A stretch of 64,000 nt of DNA from Flagellimonas pelagia (GTDB lineage Bacteria > Bacteroidota > Bacteroidia > Flavobacteriales > Flavobacteriaceae): NCBI RefSeq assembly GCF_003584135.1, contig NZ_QXFI01000025.1:186001-250000 (forward strand), given 5' to 3'. This document shows positions 29,801 to 36,811 of the stretch, in pieces. Under the pieces are notes generated by a model, which saw nothing but the letters and a program-made list of their open reading frames with translations, did not search any database and had not been told where the DNA came from. Made by a program: the position numbers and the translations under genes. How positions within the stretch are numbered: the first letter of the stretch is position 1; each line of letters opens with the position of its first letter.

Positions 29801-32800
29801 TGCAGGTGCCGCTGGAGATTATGTAGTAACCGTTTTTGACATTGGAACAGTACCAACCTGTTCCAAGATCATAACAGTTGGTGTGCCAGATGCGCCCCTT
29901 CCTTCCTTTACAGAAACCCATATGGATGTGAGTTGTTTCGGAGGAAGTGATGGTAGCATCACCCTGCACGAAGTGGATAACGGGGTGGGTCCATTGACAT
30001 TTACCCTAAGTCCAATGCCAGCGGGAGCTGTATTGAACGGTACCACTTTTGAAAACCTTCCTGCGGGCACATACAGTGTTCGCGGTGTGGGTACCAATAG
30101 CTGTTTTGATGATATTTTCAATATCATCATTGGCGAGCCCGCAACTATTGTGGTTCCTGCTCCAACGGTTGTTGAATTCGGGTGTACTGCCGGGAACAAC
30201 ACCAATAATGCCACTATTACTGTGGATACTGCTTCCATCACTGGAGGTAGTGGAACCTATGTTATCTATGAATTTATCAACGATGCCGGTTCTGTAGTGG
30301 TACAATCTGGCAGCAACCCTGTTTATACAGAAACCAATACCGCGGGGGGTAACTATACTATCAATGTATATGATGAAAACGGCTGTTTGGGTACAACTAC
30401 AGCGGTAATCGCTCCGTTTGATAGTCTGGACAATGCCACCATCACTGTATCTGATGTTGCAACCTGTGTTAATGGTGAAAACATTACCATTACCGCAAAT
30501 GGTTTTATTACCAACTCAACCGCAAATCCTGCCAACTATGAATTTAGGGAGTTGCCTTCTGGCACCTTCCAAGCATCTGGAAGCTTTACGGGTCTATCTG
30601 TTGGTGTTCATACCTTTGAGGTGAGAAACACGGTTACAGGATGTATCCTTACCGTTTACCACGAAGTGGCCGATCCAGAAGTATTGGATCTGATCGTAGT
30701 GGGCACCACAAACATCACGTGTTATGGTGATACGGATGGCACCGTGGAATTGAACTTGGTGGATGCATCCAATGTGACCTACCCAAGCGCAACCAGCTAT
30801 ACCTTGTATTACGACATTAACCATACGCCGACCAACTTGGCCGATGACGTAGTGACCACTGGATCTGATGCCGATGGAAGCTTTACCATCACGGGTCTTG
30901 CGGCAGGTACGTATTATATAGAAGTAACCGATACCAACCCTCCGGGTTCTGCTTGTGTGTACAGCGAATCGTTCAACATCGCTGGTCCAGCAGCTACCAT
31001 TACTGGTGCAAGGGTGGTGACCGATATTACCTGTGACCCAGGAAATGATGGTATCATAGAAGTTATAGATGTTCAAGGTGGATGGGGCGGATATTCCTAT
31101 TATGTGAGCACAACACCTAACCCTGATCCCAATGATCCTTTAAACTATGTGTCCAACCCAAGGTTTGAAAACCTTTCGGACGGCACCTATGAAGTTTGGG
31201 TTATGGATCAAGCAGGCTGCTCTGTACAGTTGCCAGATGTGCCTTTGACCTTACCTATACCAATTTCCGCGGATTTGAGAATCAATCAAGCCAATTGTAC
31301 CAACCTACAAGGAGAAATTGAAGTTGTGGGCATTCCAGCAACCAACCCTGTAAGCGGTGGTCAAGGAAGCAATTATACCTATCAATTGATCAAGGATGGT
31401 ACTAACTCTGGTTCCCCGCAAACAAATACCATTTTCTCTGGATTGGGTGCTGGTTCCTATGAAGTCTACATAGAAGATCAATGGGGTTGTTCTACAACCG
31501 TGGGCCCTGTAGTGCTGACGAACGCCATGACGGCCAATGCCACCGTAGTCAAACCTATTGATTGTACCGTAAACCCAGGTGGACAGATTACCATCAATGT
31601 CAGTGGAGGTTCTTCCAACTTGACCTTTGATGTGGTTTACCCTGATGGCTTTACAACGGCTAGTAATGCAACCGGTGTATTTACTGGACTTATCCAGCCA
31701 GGTGTTTATACCTTCACCATTACGGATAATGATACGGCTACGCCTTGTACCTATGTGGTTACCCAAGAATTGGATGACAAGGTTGATCCTATAATCGATG
31801 ACGTACTAATTGATGATGTAAACTGTAATGGCGGTTCTGACGGAAGTTTGACCGTAGTATTGGATCCTGCTACCATAGTAGATCCCGTATACACCTATGA
31901 GCTTTACAGAATGTCAAATCTAGGAACACCATACCGATTTGCACAGTCCAGCCCAGTGTTCGATAATCTTCCTGCGGACAGCTACCGTGTAAGGGTGATT
32001 TCATCCAGGGCCTGTGAGGATACCTTCGATGTTACTGTGGGACAACCCGCCCCATTGACAGCTTCTGCGGTGGCCACGGACTTTGTTTGTAATCCAAACA
32101 ATGCAGTAAACACTTCAACCATTACCATTAGCCCGGTTGGTGGAACAGGACCTTATTTCTACAGTAGGGATAATGTGAATTTCCAATCCTCAAACTCGAT
32201 TCCTATAGTGGATACGGGCGTTGATCAAAACATTACCCTATATGTGAGGGATAGCAATGGTTGTACTACCACCACTTCTGTGATGATACCGACCATCAAC
32301 AAATTTAGTGTTGCGGTAACCCAAATCACGCCTATCAGTTGTTCCGATTATGAAGAAGTGTTGTTGACCGTTAACGACAATGGTGATGTAACAAACATCT
32401 ATGACTTTGAACTGTTACCAATTGGTAATACCTATGGAACATTGACGGGTACTCCGACCAGTACTACTGCAACCTTCGAGTTGTATGCACCCGGAACCTA
32501 TACTTTTAGGGTAACTGACAGGGATACAGGTTGTTATGTAACTACAGTTGCTTATACCATTCCCCCATATGATACCATAGACGTTATAGCAACGGCCACT
32601 TCTCCTGCCATGTGTTTTGGAGATGCGGGTACTTTGGAAATCAATGTTACTGGTTATACTGGTGCTTATAGTTATGAAGTCTTCATGGCCAATGGAACCA
32701 CAACAGGTATCGTAGGAACAGGAAATACTTCAACCAACCCATTGAGCATCACAGACCCTGCCTTGGTGGGTGGAAACTACTTTGTACGTGTTACCGAAAC

Positions 32801-35108
32801 CGGTTATCCAAAGTGCGTTGAGGATTCCAACACCATTACCATTATGTCCCCAAGCAGCCCATTGGCGTTTGTTCCTCAGGAAGTGGCCAATGTGACCTGT
32901 ACCAATGACCAAGGGGAGATATTGGTAGCCCCAACGGGTGGTTATGCGCCTTATGATATCATCTTGACCAATACCACAACAACCCAAGTGTACACGGTGA
33001 ACAATGTGAACAGCTTTGTATTTACAGGGCTTGCTGCTGGCGCATATGAAGTTAGGGTTACTGATAATGGTGGTTGTGAAATGGTTGACAACTCACTTAC
33101 ATTGTCTTTGCCAACACCCATAACTGCTGATGTTGATGCGGCTCCGATTGACTTGACCTGTTACGGAGACGAAAGTGCCTCTGTATGGGCCTACAATGTT
33201 GCCGGAGGTGAAGGTTCTTATGTATACCAGTTGAACATCTATGATGCAACAGGAACCAACATTGTCTTCACAACAGGAGAGCAAGGCAACAATACCTTTA
33301 CTGGGTTGGGTGCTGGAATTTATAGCATTACCGTGTCCGATGGATGGAACTGCGGTATAGAAACCCCACAGGTCACCATCAATGAGCCAACTGAAGTTAT
33401 GGCTTCTTTGATACAGGTTACTGAAATGACTTGTCTTAATGATGCCGAAATTAGATTGACGGCAGCTGGAGGAAACGGTTCCTATGAATACAGTAGCGAC
33501 AACATCAACTTTACCCCAATGGGTGGTAATTCGGTTACCCTTACCGTTGGAGCTGGTGTATACCAATTCTATGTACGTGACACCAATGGTTGTGAGGCTG
33601 AAATTTCCAACCAGGTGAGTATAGATTCTATCCCACCTCTTACTTTGAATATTGACGAATCTGCAGCGATCATCAACTGTATGGGAGAAGCATCGGCAAC
33701 CATCATTGCATCTGCAACTGGTGGTCTGGGTAACTACAACTATGAACTATTCTCTGATGCTGCGTTGACAAACTTGTTGGCCGGACCACAAACCAGTGGC
33801 ACCTTCAACATGTTACCGGCTGGCAGCTATTATGTTCGAGTAACCAGTGAGGACTGTGTGGAGGTTTCTCCAGAAATTGTAATCGTAGACCCAGCTCCAT
33901 TACAGGTTGATAATCAAGATTTCACCAATGTTACCTGTTCCGGAATGGACGATGGTACCATTACTGTGGAAGTTTCCGGAGGTACTGGACAGATTCTTTA
34001 TGCCATTTCTCCAAACTTGGATCAATTTGATACTGAAAATACCTTTACCGATTTGGCTCCTGGTATCTATGATGTGATTGCACAGGATGTGAACGGATGT
34101 TTCATCACCTTCCAATTCGAAATCACTCAACCAGAACCTATTCAGGCCGAGGCAGTGAACATCATGCACGAAGTGTGCTACAACAGTGCCGATGGTTCGT
34201 TTGAATTGCAAATCACTGGAGGAACTGCGCCTTATGAAACCAGTCTGGACTCCAATGCAGATGCAGATTTTGTACAAGACCAGTTCTTGTTCCAAAACCT
34301 TTCTGCAGGTACCCATGTGGTCTTTATTAGGGATGCCCAAGGTTGTGATACCAACGTATTCGTAGAAATTGAACCCGGAGTGAACCTTGCTGCTACCGTT
34401 ACCCCAATGTACGAGTGTACTGGTAATATTCCTGATAACTACCTGGATATTGTGTTCGAAGATCCTTCGGTTTCTGCAGATGTATTATACGCATTGGATT
34501 CCACTGATCCTGCAGATATGCAATTGACCGCAGATTATAGAAATATGGCACCTGGTGACCATTATATCACCATTGCACATGCTAATGGATGTATGACCAC
34601 CTATGATTTTACCATAGAAGGTTACGAGCCGCTTACCTTGGTATTGGAGAACAATGTCATCAACCAGATTACAGCTATTGCCAATGGCGGTGTGGAAGAA
34701 TATACCTTCTATTTCAACGATCATAACAATGGCACTGATAACACCTTTTTCATTAACCGAACCAATACCTATACAGTCACTGTAATAGATCAAAACGGTT
34801 GTGAGGTTCAGGCACAGATATTTATGGAATTTATAGATGTGGAATTCCCTAGTTTCTTTACACCAGATGGTGATGGATTGAACGATACTTGGATCCCAGA
34901 TCATTTAGAAGGCTTCCCTAATGCACTAATTAAGATTTACGATCGTTATGGTAGAGTAGTGGAAGAGATGACCCGCGATACCCAAGGTTGGGATGGTGAT
35001 TACGATGGAAAACCTTTGCCAACGGGTGACTACTGGTATGTAGTTAAACTGAAAGGTGAACTTGACGATCGTGAGTTCGTGGGCCACTTCACCCTATATC
35101 GACAATAA
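20868..35108 (+). CDS. sprB: Giant mobile cell-surface adhesin SprB
   Basis: 4746 residues. SprB is the filamentous adhesin carried along the cell by the gliding motor and exported by type IX secretion. Order: signal peptide (1-24, ending TGEAQ); an N-terminal beta domain with LIRYAGLYWSA and GWSLVVVYENP (~25-360); a DUF11-type domain (~364-485, YLDYVLRFQNVGNDDAVNYTI); then an array of SprB repeats, roughly forty by length arithmetic (~95 residues each), with the pattern C-x-G-x2-DGSI, APYxYSxDG, AGxYxIxVxDxxGC. The array is interrupted at ~1807-2017 by a jelly-roll-like domain (VLLLETFGTGPN ... NDIAIDDIEAF). The last ~90 residues (FPSFFTPDGDGLNDTWIPD onward) are a gliding-type CTD. No frameshift is seen. 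The F. johnsoniae protein is longer (about 6500 residues). sprF follows by 19 bases. Confidence 0.93.
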   Translation: MKQSLLRWGIAACILLFYFTGEAQVKNNFEVRYENKLKGDLTFIANNIVNRDDSSNNPEDPYNLTGNSSEYNDRLNMQYIDIDGDPNTFSSSSATLSVPDPDCSLIRYAGLYWSAVYKGSDRSDFNQVKFQVPGGSYVDLTADEILFDGYNDADFGNYSPYACYKDVTSLLTALPNPDGEYFVANVRASSGSSITGGISGGWSLVVVYENPTLPGKYITTFDGYAGIKSGQTVDIPFSGFTTLPSPFPVNAKLGVAALEGDNRIPGDQLAIKADSNGSFTTLSNTANPSTNFFNSNITNEGSIVTTRNPNSTNTLGWDVDLFTIPNPNQTVIPNDETGATLRASSTQDKYDIFFTSLDVEIIEPLMNLAKTVEDIGGNDITGQGVHLGQYLDYVLRFQNVGNDDAVNYTIKDVLPINVTLDEASITMPAGVTYTYDPSTRTIEFTIPDSIVEEGDPASTIRMRVQVAENCFDFIDACTDIIQNLAYSTYQGAINTAQITDDPSVSDFDGCGFGTPGATNFLLDDLSACNFSRTVQLCGDDVLLDAGDNFDNYIWYKDENGNGQIDVGTDTVITDADSDNDPSTMLVSEVGTYIVDKQVADPCKDFEETIIVELFGSVQSNPITALINDTSNTIDGDVIVCPNDGSETPEIFLCGLNDTELIQINIPDATSIVWEQLDEASCPAVTDGCANTNAGCTWNTVDTGNDFLASNSGQYRLVINYQNGCFSRFYFNIYKNPLDPQYTSSDIICNTPGNITVTNMPLTYEFQLVNQTTGTVLVPYQSNPSFDIATNGAYMVEMRQQGVTDGCVFVLDNIGILERDFQVDVTSKDTDCNGLGEISISVLNVEPQYYYEVSLGGTVVDTYGPSTDNNYTFENLNDGVYDISVSTDDGCTYTQQVTINDLTDLELNARVSQHITCKEGNILMESTGGKTPHTYAIWSYVDEGGNTVISYPSVTDVPASAFQTSQIFDIYDPGQYTFIVVDRNNCYDISNTVTIEFRPAADFNATSTTDVLCYGDATGTITFNLVSSNGYQLTYYLFDATGFDEDNFDINNALATNASGNFPGLASGDYVVVINQRKGSADCDYFEYHTISAPSFALDADAVLVQGYTCLQDGIIEAQNVTGGTAPYQYSIDGVTFGASPTFPNLTDGTYSITVRDDNGCTFVTNSITIDPLDPPTDLSFSATNPICPTFVSDVTVTPTGGTPNLVYEIISPAGSAVNNGNNATFAGLSPGTYMFRVTDANGCAYDESFTIDPVTEISVVGQLVSNITCFGDSDGEILYTVANFNTDYDYTVTGPANFSGSAQTNGTISLTGLAEGNYTISVTDNFTNCTDTADVTISAPPAAITAPVTVNQPTCMANGDATIVASGGWGSYAYEITSAPAGYVLTGPQSNGLFANLNIGGTYTFTVTDANGCVFTDTFDIIQAVAPVLAIVPNDICYDDAVGLTLTANVTSGGDGNFEYSLNGGPFGASNVFTGLGPGSYTIDVRDGNDCTDSANITINPELSVVASAPNITACTTDTDVTITAAGGDGNYVYAVVANGVSPTAGDFSTTNPITVTGGAGDYDVYVRDNGGAMDYCEATYDITIVQDDPLAISISNTDILCSGESQAQITITASGGEAPYLYSINNGTTYQPSNIFYNQPAGSYNIRVRDANNCEVTQIYTITEPLTLSASAAVTALAECYPGMGAEVRITNAIGGTAPYEYSFDGGSTYGASSIGYLLPGTHTLYIRDANLCSYPMTVTIDPEPTPPTATTSIDYECDGEGTITVTPSSTDFDYTYEIDGNPNTPDTSNIFSDVAVGSHTITVNYTSNIAPSPSVLLLETFGTGPNTSIPEVDPAYCYEPQNGAVNSCGWGIDTHIQDGEYSVTQTIVNPYGTWLSPNDHSGLANGRFLAMNVGGAVGPNGIIYAKRNIEVVANRDITISLWAFNLLRTGTSGADPDIDIQLVDGGGTVIASTTTGNVPKNNGVNDWQNYTVTLNPGANTNLDIIIRTNSAVTGGNDIAIDDIEAFQTPEVCTDSLTLNVTVEDGHAFDAAITNFTNLTCNGAADGSITFEAENFDPATGFTYQVDGGAVSAAQFASPITVNGLAAGNHTITIVDLRDPACSVVLNQTLTEPVVLDVTASITTQLTCTNGGAVITAAATGGTPTYQYQLEDGVGGILVAFQSSTVFNGLTAGDYVVRARDTNLCEDVTTVMTVVAPTPIVFTSTPTACYSGNNDGSIQVDVTSGNGNYQFSLNGGPWMTPTPATGTTYTFGNLTAGTYTIDVRDQYGCLGVQQNVTIVDALVAQVQVVDVSSCADGSITVTASGGSPTLQYAFVLTGGDPTGLFTASNVYSVTTGNDGTYDVYVRDNSATAPYCEYMETVTVNPGVPLTMTATPTDPQCHDGTGSILVDITSGLAPYTIQIVDLDNGGASNQTNSNVLASTRTYYNLMPGDYTINVTDAAGCTVTDTQTINNPDELTGVVSGITPPTCTGLASDFGFGFSGYPTTLGTIEFSADGGTTWIGDNSNPGLSDQFTGYNSGDTVYPSMRTVDGLGNTLCQTDLPPFIIPYPLDDLDITISALVVNCNELQVTVQGSEGSPGYDYAYSDDPANFNPATATWFAGGSVDNLGNPVTAGYGMYQWTGLVPGRTYVFYVRDSGGCVRQSNVNVNDLITVPLEITSTITPSCFGLSNGSITYTVTDNQAPFETQFRWNFYDMSSGSPVLVSSSGIVPYASPQDITLTGLPAGNYYIEVIEVDGSNVDSCVGATENELLEELDPLSGTPVVLQNISCNAPGLIQIQNPLGGGGIYTYTVTGPAGFTTITSTSDNPIEIPANSPAGNYDVTMQDQYGCGVNLGTVPLTLTPNPTIDSVVIDNCAAPITVTINATSTAAQIFYSLDGGATYVDNGGVFNNVAPGTYNVAIIDSNGCMDTDTIVVHPPLEFTAIQTVALDCEPGSAANAEIEITVIAGSGNYEYLIDGPGTNDEVRGVLPSNPFTWTGAGAAGDYVVTVFDIGTVPTCSKIITVGVPDAPLPSFTETHMDVSCFGGSDGSITLHEVDNGVGPLTFTLSPMPAGAVLNGTTFENLPAGTYSVRGVGTNSCFDDIFNIIIGEPATIVVPAPTVVEFGCTAGNNTNNATITVDTASITGGSGTYVIYEFINDAGSVVVQSGSNPVYTETNTAGGNYTINVYDENGCLGTTTAVIAPFDSLDNATITVSDVATCVNGENITITANGFITNSTANPANYEFRELPSGTFQASGSFTGLSVGVHTFEVRNTVTGCILTVYHEVADPEVLDLIVVGTTNITCYGDTDGTVELNLVDASNVTYPSATSYTLYYDINHTPTNLADDVVTTGSDADGSFTITGLAAGTYYIEVTDTNPPGSACVYSESFNIAGPAATITGARVVTDITCDPGNDGIIEVIDVQGGWGGYSYYVSTTPNPDPNDPLNYVSNPRFENLSDGTYEVWVMDQAGCSVQLPDVPLTLPIPISADLRINQANCTNLQGEIEVVGIPATNPVSGGQGSNYTYQLIKDGTNSGSPQTNTIFSGLGAGSYEVYIEDQWGCSTTVGPVVLTNAMTANATVVKPIDCTVNPGGQITINVSGGSSNLTFDVVYPDGFTTASNATGVFTGLIQPGVYTFTITDNDTATPCTYVVTQELDDKVDPIIDDVLIDDVNCNGGSDGSLTVVLDPATIVDPVYTYELYRMSNLGTPYRFAQSSPVFDNLPADSYRVRVISSRACEDTFDVTVGQPAPLTASAVATDFVCNPNNAVNTSTITISPVGGTGPYFYSRDNVNFQSSNSIPIVDTGVDQNITLYVRDSNGCTTTTSVMIPTINKFSVAVTQITPISCSDYEEVLLTVNDNGDVTNIYDFELLPIGNTYGTLTGTPTSTTATFELYAPGTYTFRVTDRDTGCYVTTVAYTIPPYDTIDVIATATSPAMCFGDAGTLEINVTGYTGAYSYEVFMANGTTTGIVGTGNTSTNPLSITDPALVGGNYFVRVTETGYPKCVEDSNTITIMSPSSPLAFVPQEVANVTCTNDQGEILVAPTGGYAPYDIILTNTTTTQVYTVNNVNSFVFTGLAAGAYEVRVTDNGGCEMVDNSLTLSLPTPITADVDAAPIDLTCYGDESASVWAYNVAGGEGSYVYQLNIYDATGTNIVFTTGEQGNNTFTGLGAGIYSITVSDGWNCGIETPQVTINEPTEVMASLIQVTEMTCLNDAEIRLTAAGGNGSYEYSSDNINFTPMGGNSVTLTVGAGVYQFYVRDTNGCEAEISNQVSIDSIPPLTLNIDESAAIINCMGEASATIIASATGGLGNYNYELFSDAALTNLLAGPQTSGTFNMLPAGSYYVRVTSEDCVEVSPEIVIVDPAPLQVDNQDFTNVTCSGMDDGTITVEVSGGTGQILYAISPNLDQFDTENTFTDLAPGIYDVIAQDVNGCFITFQFEITQPEPIQAEAVNIMHEVCYNSADGSFELQITGGTAPYETSLDSNADADFVQDQFLFQNLSAGTHVVFIRDAQGCDTNVFVEIEPGVNLAATVTPMYECTGNIPDNYLDIVFEDPSVSADVLYALDSTDPADMQLTADYRNMAPGDHYITIAHANGCMTTYDFTIEGYEPLTLVLENNVINQITAIANGGVEEYTFYFNDHNNGTDNTFFINRTNTYTVTVIDQNGCEVQAQIFMEFIDVEFPSFFTPDGDGLNDTWIPDHLEGFPNALIKIYDRYGRVVEEMTRDTQGWDGDYDGKPLPTGDYWYVVKLKGELDDREFVGHFTLYRQ

Positions 35109-35127
35109 CGCTTAACCTGCTGACCCC

Positions 35128-36078
35128 ATGTTCAAAAAAGTATTTTCAACTATCTTCCTTTTTTTGTTGGCACTTTGTGCCAGTGGACAGGAGTTGACCA
35201 TACCACAACTTTCACAATATATTGCAGATAACCCCTTTATCATGTCCCCGACCTATGCAGGTATCGGGGACCATATAAAGGTCCGTCTCAATGGTCTTAC
35301 CCAATGGGTGGGCATCAAGGACGCACCGGACACCCAAACCCTAGCGGCAGATGCCAGGATAGGAAACCGTTCCGGTATAGGTATGTTATTGTATAACGAC
35401 AGTAATGGGGAGACCAAACAGAGGGGGGCAAGGGTTTCTTTTGCACACCACCTTACCTTGGACAGGTATGATGATATCTTTCTTTCTTTTGGTATATCGT
35501 ACAACTTTAACCAGTTTAGAATCGATGTTGAGAACTTTAATGCCAACAATGGACAGCTTCCTACAGACGATAAGGCAACCACCAACCATAACTTTGATCT
35601 TGGGGTTTTGTACCGCTACAGTAAATTCTACTTCAGTTTGAATGCTTCTAATATCCTACCCAAAAATTTAGAACGGTTCAACCCTACTTTCGAACCCAAT
35701 ACCTTACGGAACTATTATGTGTACACAGGTTATAGTATCTCCAAGAGCAAGAACAGTAAATTGGAGATTGAACCTTCTATTTTCTTTCAGTGGTTTGAAA
35801 GCGACGGCCGTTCGGTAACCGATCTTAACGCCAAATTCCGTTTTCACGATTTTGAGGATTATTATTATGTTGGGCTTACCTATCGTTTTTTGAACGACCA
35901 ATGGGGAGCGCCCTTGTATATTGCCCCAATAGCAGGTTTCAAAAAGAACAATTTTTATTTTGGATACTCCTATCAGATCATTACCAACGAAATTTTGGGA
36001 TACAGTACTGGTACACACGTTCTTACGGTAGGGATGGATCTCTTCCAAGGAATCAGTAACTGTAGGTGTATGTATTGA
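35128..36078 (+). CDS. sprF: PorP/SprF family type IX secretion outer-membrane protein SprF
   Basis: 316 residues with signal peptide (ending LCASGQ, ~1-21). Begins after cleavage with the family's IPQLSQYIADNPFIMSPTYAGIGDHIKVRL (read as PQLSQYIADNPFIMSPTYAG), then about fourteen amphipathic beta strands typical of the PorP barrel, including RSGIGMLLYNDSNG and FFLSFGISYNFNQF-like segments. SprF is needed for SprB to reach the surface in F. johnsoniae, and related proteins pair with substrates carrying type B CTDs, one barrel per substrate. Last gene of the spr operon; folB follows after 45 bases with its own possible promoter box. Confidence 0.92.
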   Translation: MFKKVFSTIFLFLLALCASGQELTIPQLSQYIADNPFIMSPTYAGIGDHIKVRLNGLTQWVGIKDAPDTQTLAADARIGNRSGIGMLLYNDSNGETKQRGARVSFAHHLTLDRYDDIFLSFGISYNFNQFRIDVENFNANNGQLPTDDKATTNHNFDLGVLYRYSKFYFSLNASNILPKNLERFNPTFEPNTLRNYYVYTGYSISKSKNSKLEIEPSIFFQWFESDGRSVTDLNAKFRFHDFEDYYYVGLTYRFLNDQWGAPLYIAPIAGFKKNNFYFGYSYQIITNEILGYSTGTHVLTVGMDLFQGISNCRCMY

Positions 36079-36095
36079 TTTAGCCCGTTTTATCC

Positions 36096-36103
36096 TATTT
36101 TTG
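36096..36103 (+). promoter_or_regulatory. possible folB promoter -7 box
   Basis: TATTTTTG matches TAnnTTTG, 20 bases before the folB GTG start and after the sprF stop, so folB may be transcribed independently of the spr operon. Confidence 0.5.
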
Positions 36104-36123
36104 CCGTTCTTAAAGGCATCTCT

Positions 36124-36480
36124 GTGGGAAAAATTAAGCTAAAAAACATCCGTATCCACTCCAACCATGGTTGTTTGAAGGAAGAAATGCTCATCGGTAG
36201 CGACTATCGGGTAGACCTTGAAGTGACCGCCGATCTTGCCCGACCTGCTTTATCTGACAAGCTAGACGAAACAGTAGACTACGTGCACCTCAACAACATT
36301 GTAAAAGAAGAAATGTCCGTACGTTCCAACCTGTTGGAACATGTTGCCAAACGTATCATTGATCGTATTCTTGAGGAGATTTTGGAAGTGACCGAAGTTG
36401 AGGTTGAGGTAGCAAAAATAAATCCGCCCATAGGCGGAGATGTGGAGAGCGTTTCGGTGAAACTCGGATTTACTCGATGA
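36124..36480 (+). CDS. folB: Dihydroneopterin aldolase
   Basis: 118 residues, normal length for FolB, the folate-pathway enzyme converting 7,8-dihydroneopterin to 6-hydroxymethyl-dihydropterin. Family features seen: IRIHSNHGCLKEEMLIGSDYRVDLEV (N-terminal strand-loop with the conserved Gly-x-x-x-Glu-E), DETVDYVHLNNIV (the substrate-binding Asp-Tyr) and LLEHVAKRIIDRIL with the Glu-His pair, plus AKINPPIGGDVESVSV near the end with the catalytic-region Lys. The start codon is GTG at 36124; the frame upstream contains no better start. Placed directly after sprF. Confidence 0.93.
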   Translation: MGKIKLKNIRIHSNHGCLKEEMLIGSDYRVDLEVTADLARPALSDKLDETVDYVHLNNIVKEEMSVRSNLLEHVAKRIIDRILEEILEVTEVEVEVAKINPPIGGDVESVSVKLGFTR

Positions 36481-36518
36481 AACGCAGTTTTTAAAAAGCT
36501 GGTAATGTTAAACTTTTT

Positions 36519-36526
36519 TAATTTTG
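36519..36526 (+). promoter_or_regulatory. promoter box of the tRNA-Cys-like gene
   Basis: TAATTTTG, perfect TAnnTTTG, 14 bases before the tRNA-like sequence at 36541. Its presence argues that the element is transcribed and is not only a decayed copy. Confidence 0.55.
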
Positions 36527-36540
36527 TCTACAACTGAAAC

Positions 36541-36612
36541 GGCATTGTGGTCGAATTGGACAGACAAAGTCCCGCAAGGATTTTTATGGTGGTTCGAGTC
36601 CACCCGATGCCT
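36541..36612 (+). tRNA. tRNA-Cys-like gene, anticodon GCA but C33 (unusual)
   Basis: Folds as a full cloverleaf: acceptor GGCATTG/CGATGCC (one U-G pair), three-pair D stem GTC/GAC with a GG-containing loop, anticodon stem AAGTC/GATTT with loop CCGCAAG, T stem GGTGG/CCACC with loop TTCGAGT, discriminator U. Layout matches the tRNA-Cys 97 bases downstream, and the anticodon reads GCA in the usual place. The base before the anticodon is C, not the nearly invariant U33, and base 38 is G. It has its own promoter box. It may be a working variant, a tRNA with a non-ribosomal role, or a pseudogene. Confidence 0.6.
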
Positions 36613-36689
36613 CAAAGATAAACTTTTTATTAAAGTTATCCCTCTACTTATTTAGATAATTTACCCTCTAAAAATTCATAAAATATTTA

Positions 36690-36697
36690 TAGCTTTG
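36690..36697 (+). promoter_or_regulatory. tRNA-Cys promoter -7 box
   Basis: TAGCTTTG, perfect TAnnTTTG, 11 bases before the mature tRNA-Cys 5' end at 36709. Confidence 0.65.
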
Positions 36698-36708
36698 CCA
36701 ACCTAATT

Positions 36709-36779
36709 GGCATCGTGGCCGAGTGGCTAGGCAGAGCTCTGCAAAAGCTTGTACAGCGGTTCGAATCCGCTCGATGCCT
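36709..36779 (+). tRNA. tRNA-Cys (GCA)
   Basis: Canonical cloverleaf: acceptor GGCATCG/CGATGCC, D stem GCC/GGC, anticodon stem GAGCT/AGCTT with loop CTGCAAA (U33, anticodon GCA at the standard position), T stem AGCGG/CCGCT with loop TTCGAAT, and discriminator U73 as expected for Cys. CCA is not fully encoded (CTCA follows). A terminator follows directly. Confidence 0.95.
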
Positions 36780-36780
36780 C

Positions 36781-36811
36781 AAAACCCAGTACAATGTGCT
36801 GGGTTTTTTTG
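36781..36811. terminator. Terminator after tRNA-Cys
   Basis: AAAACCCAG / CTGGGTTTT stem of nine pairs with a nine-base loop and a T-run on the plus strand; the A-run on the left gives a T-run on the minus strand, so it can also end the converging LysE-type gene that stops at 36812. Confidence 0.85.

Noticed and set aside
20880..34904. Many long open frames antisense to sprB (up to about 250 codons)
   Set aside because: They lie opposite a single intact 4746-codon gene with clear repeat structure, have no start context or recognisable motifs, and arise from the codon pattern of the repeats.
20868..35108. Periodic repeats in sprB considered as CRISPR or tandem DNA repeat
   Set aside because: The DNA repeats are degenerate and follow the protein repeat (SprB/PKD-like modules) in one reading frame; no spacers of uniform length are present.
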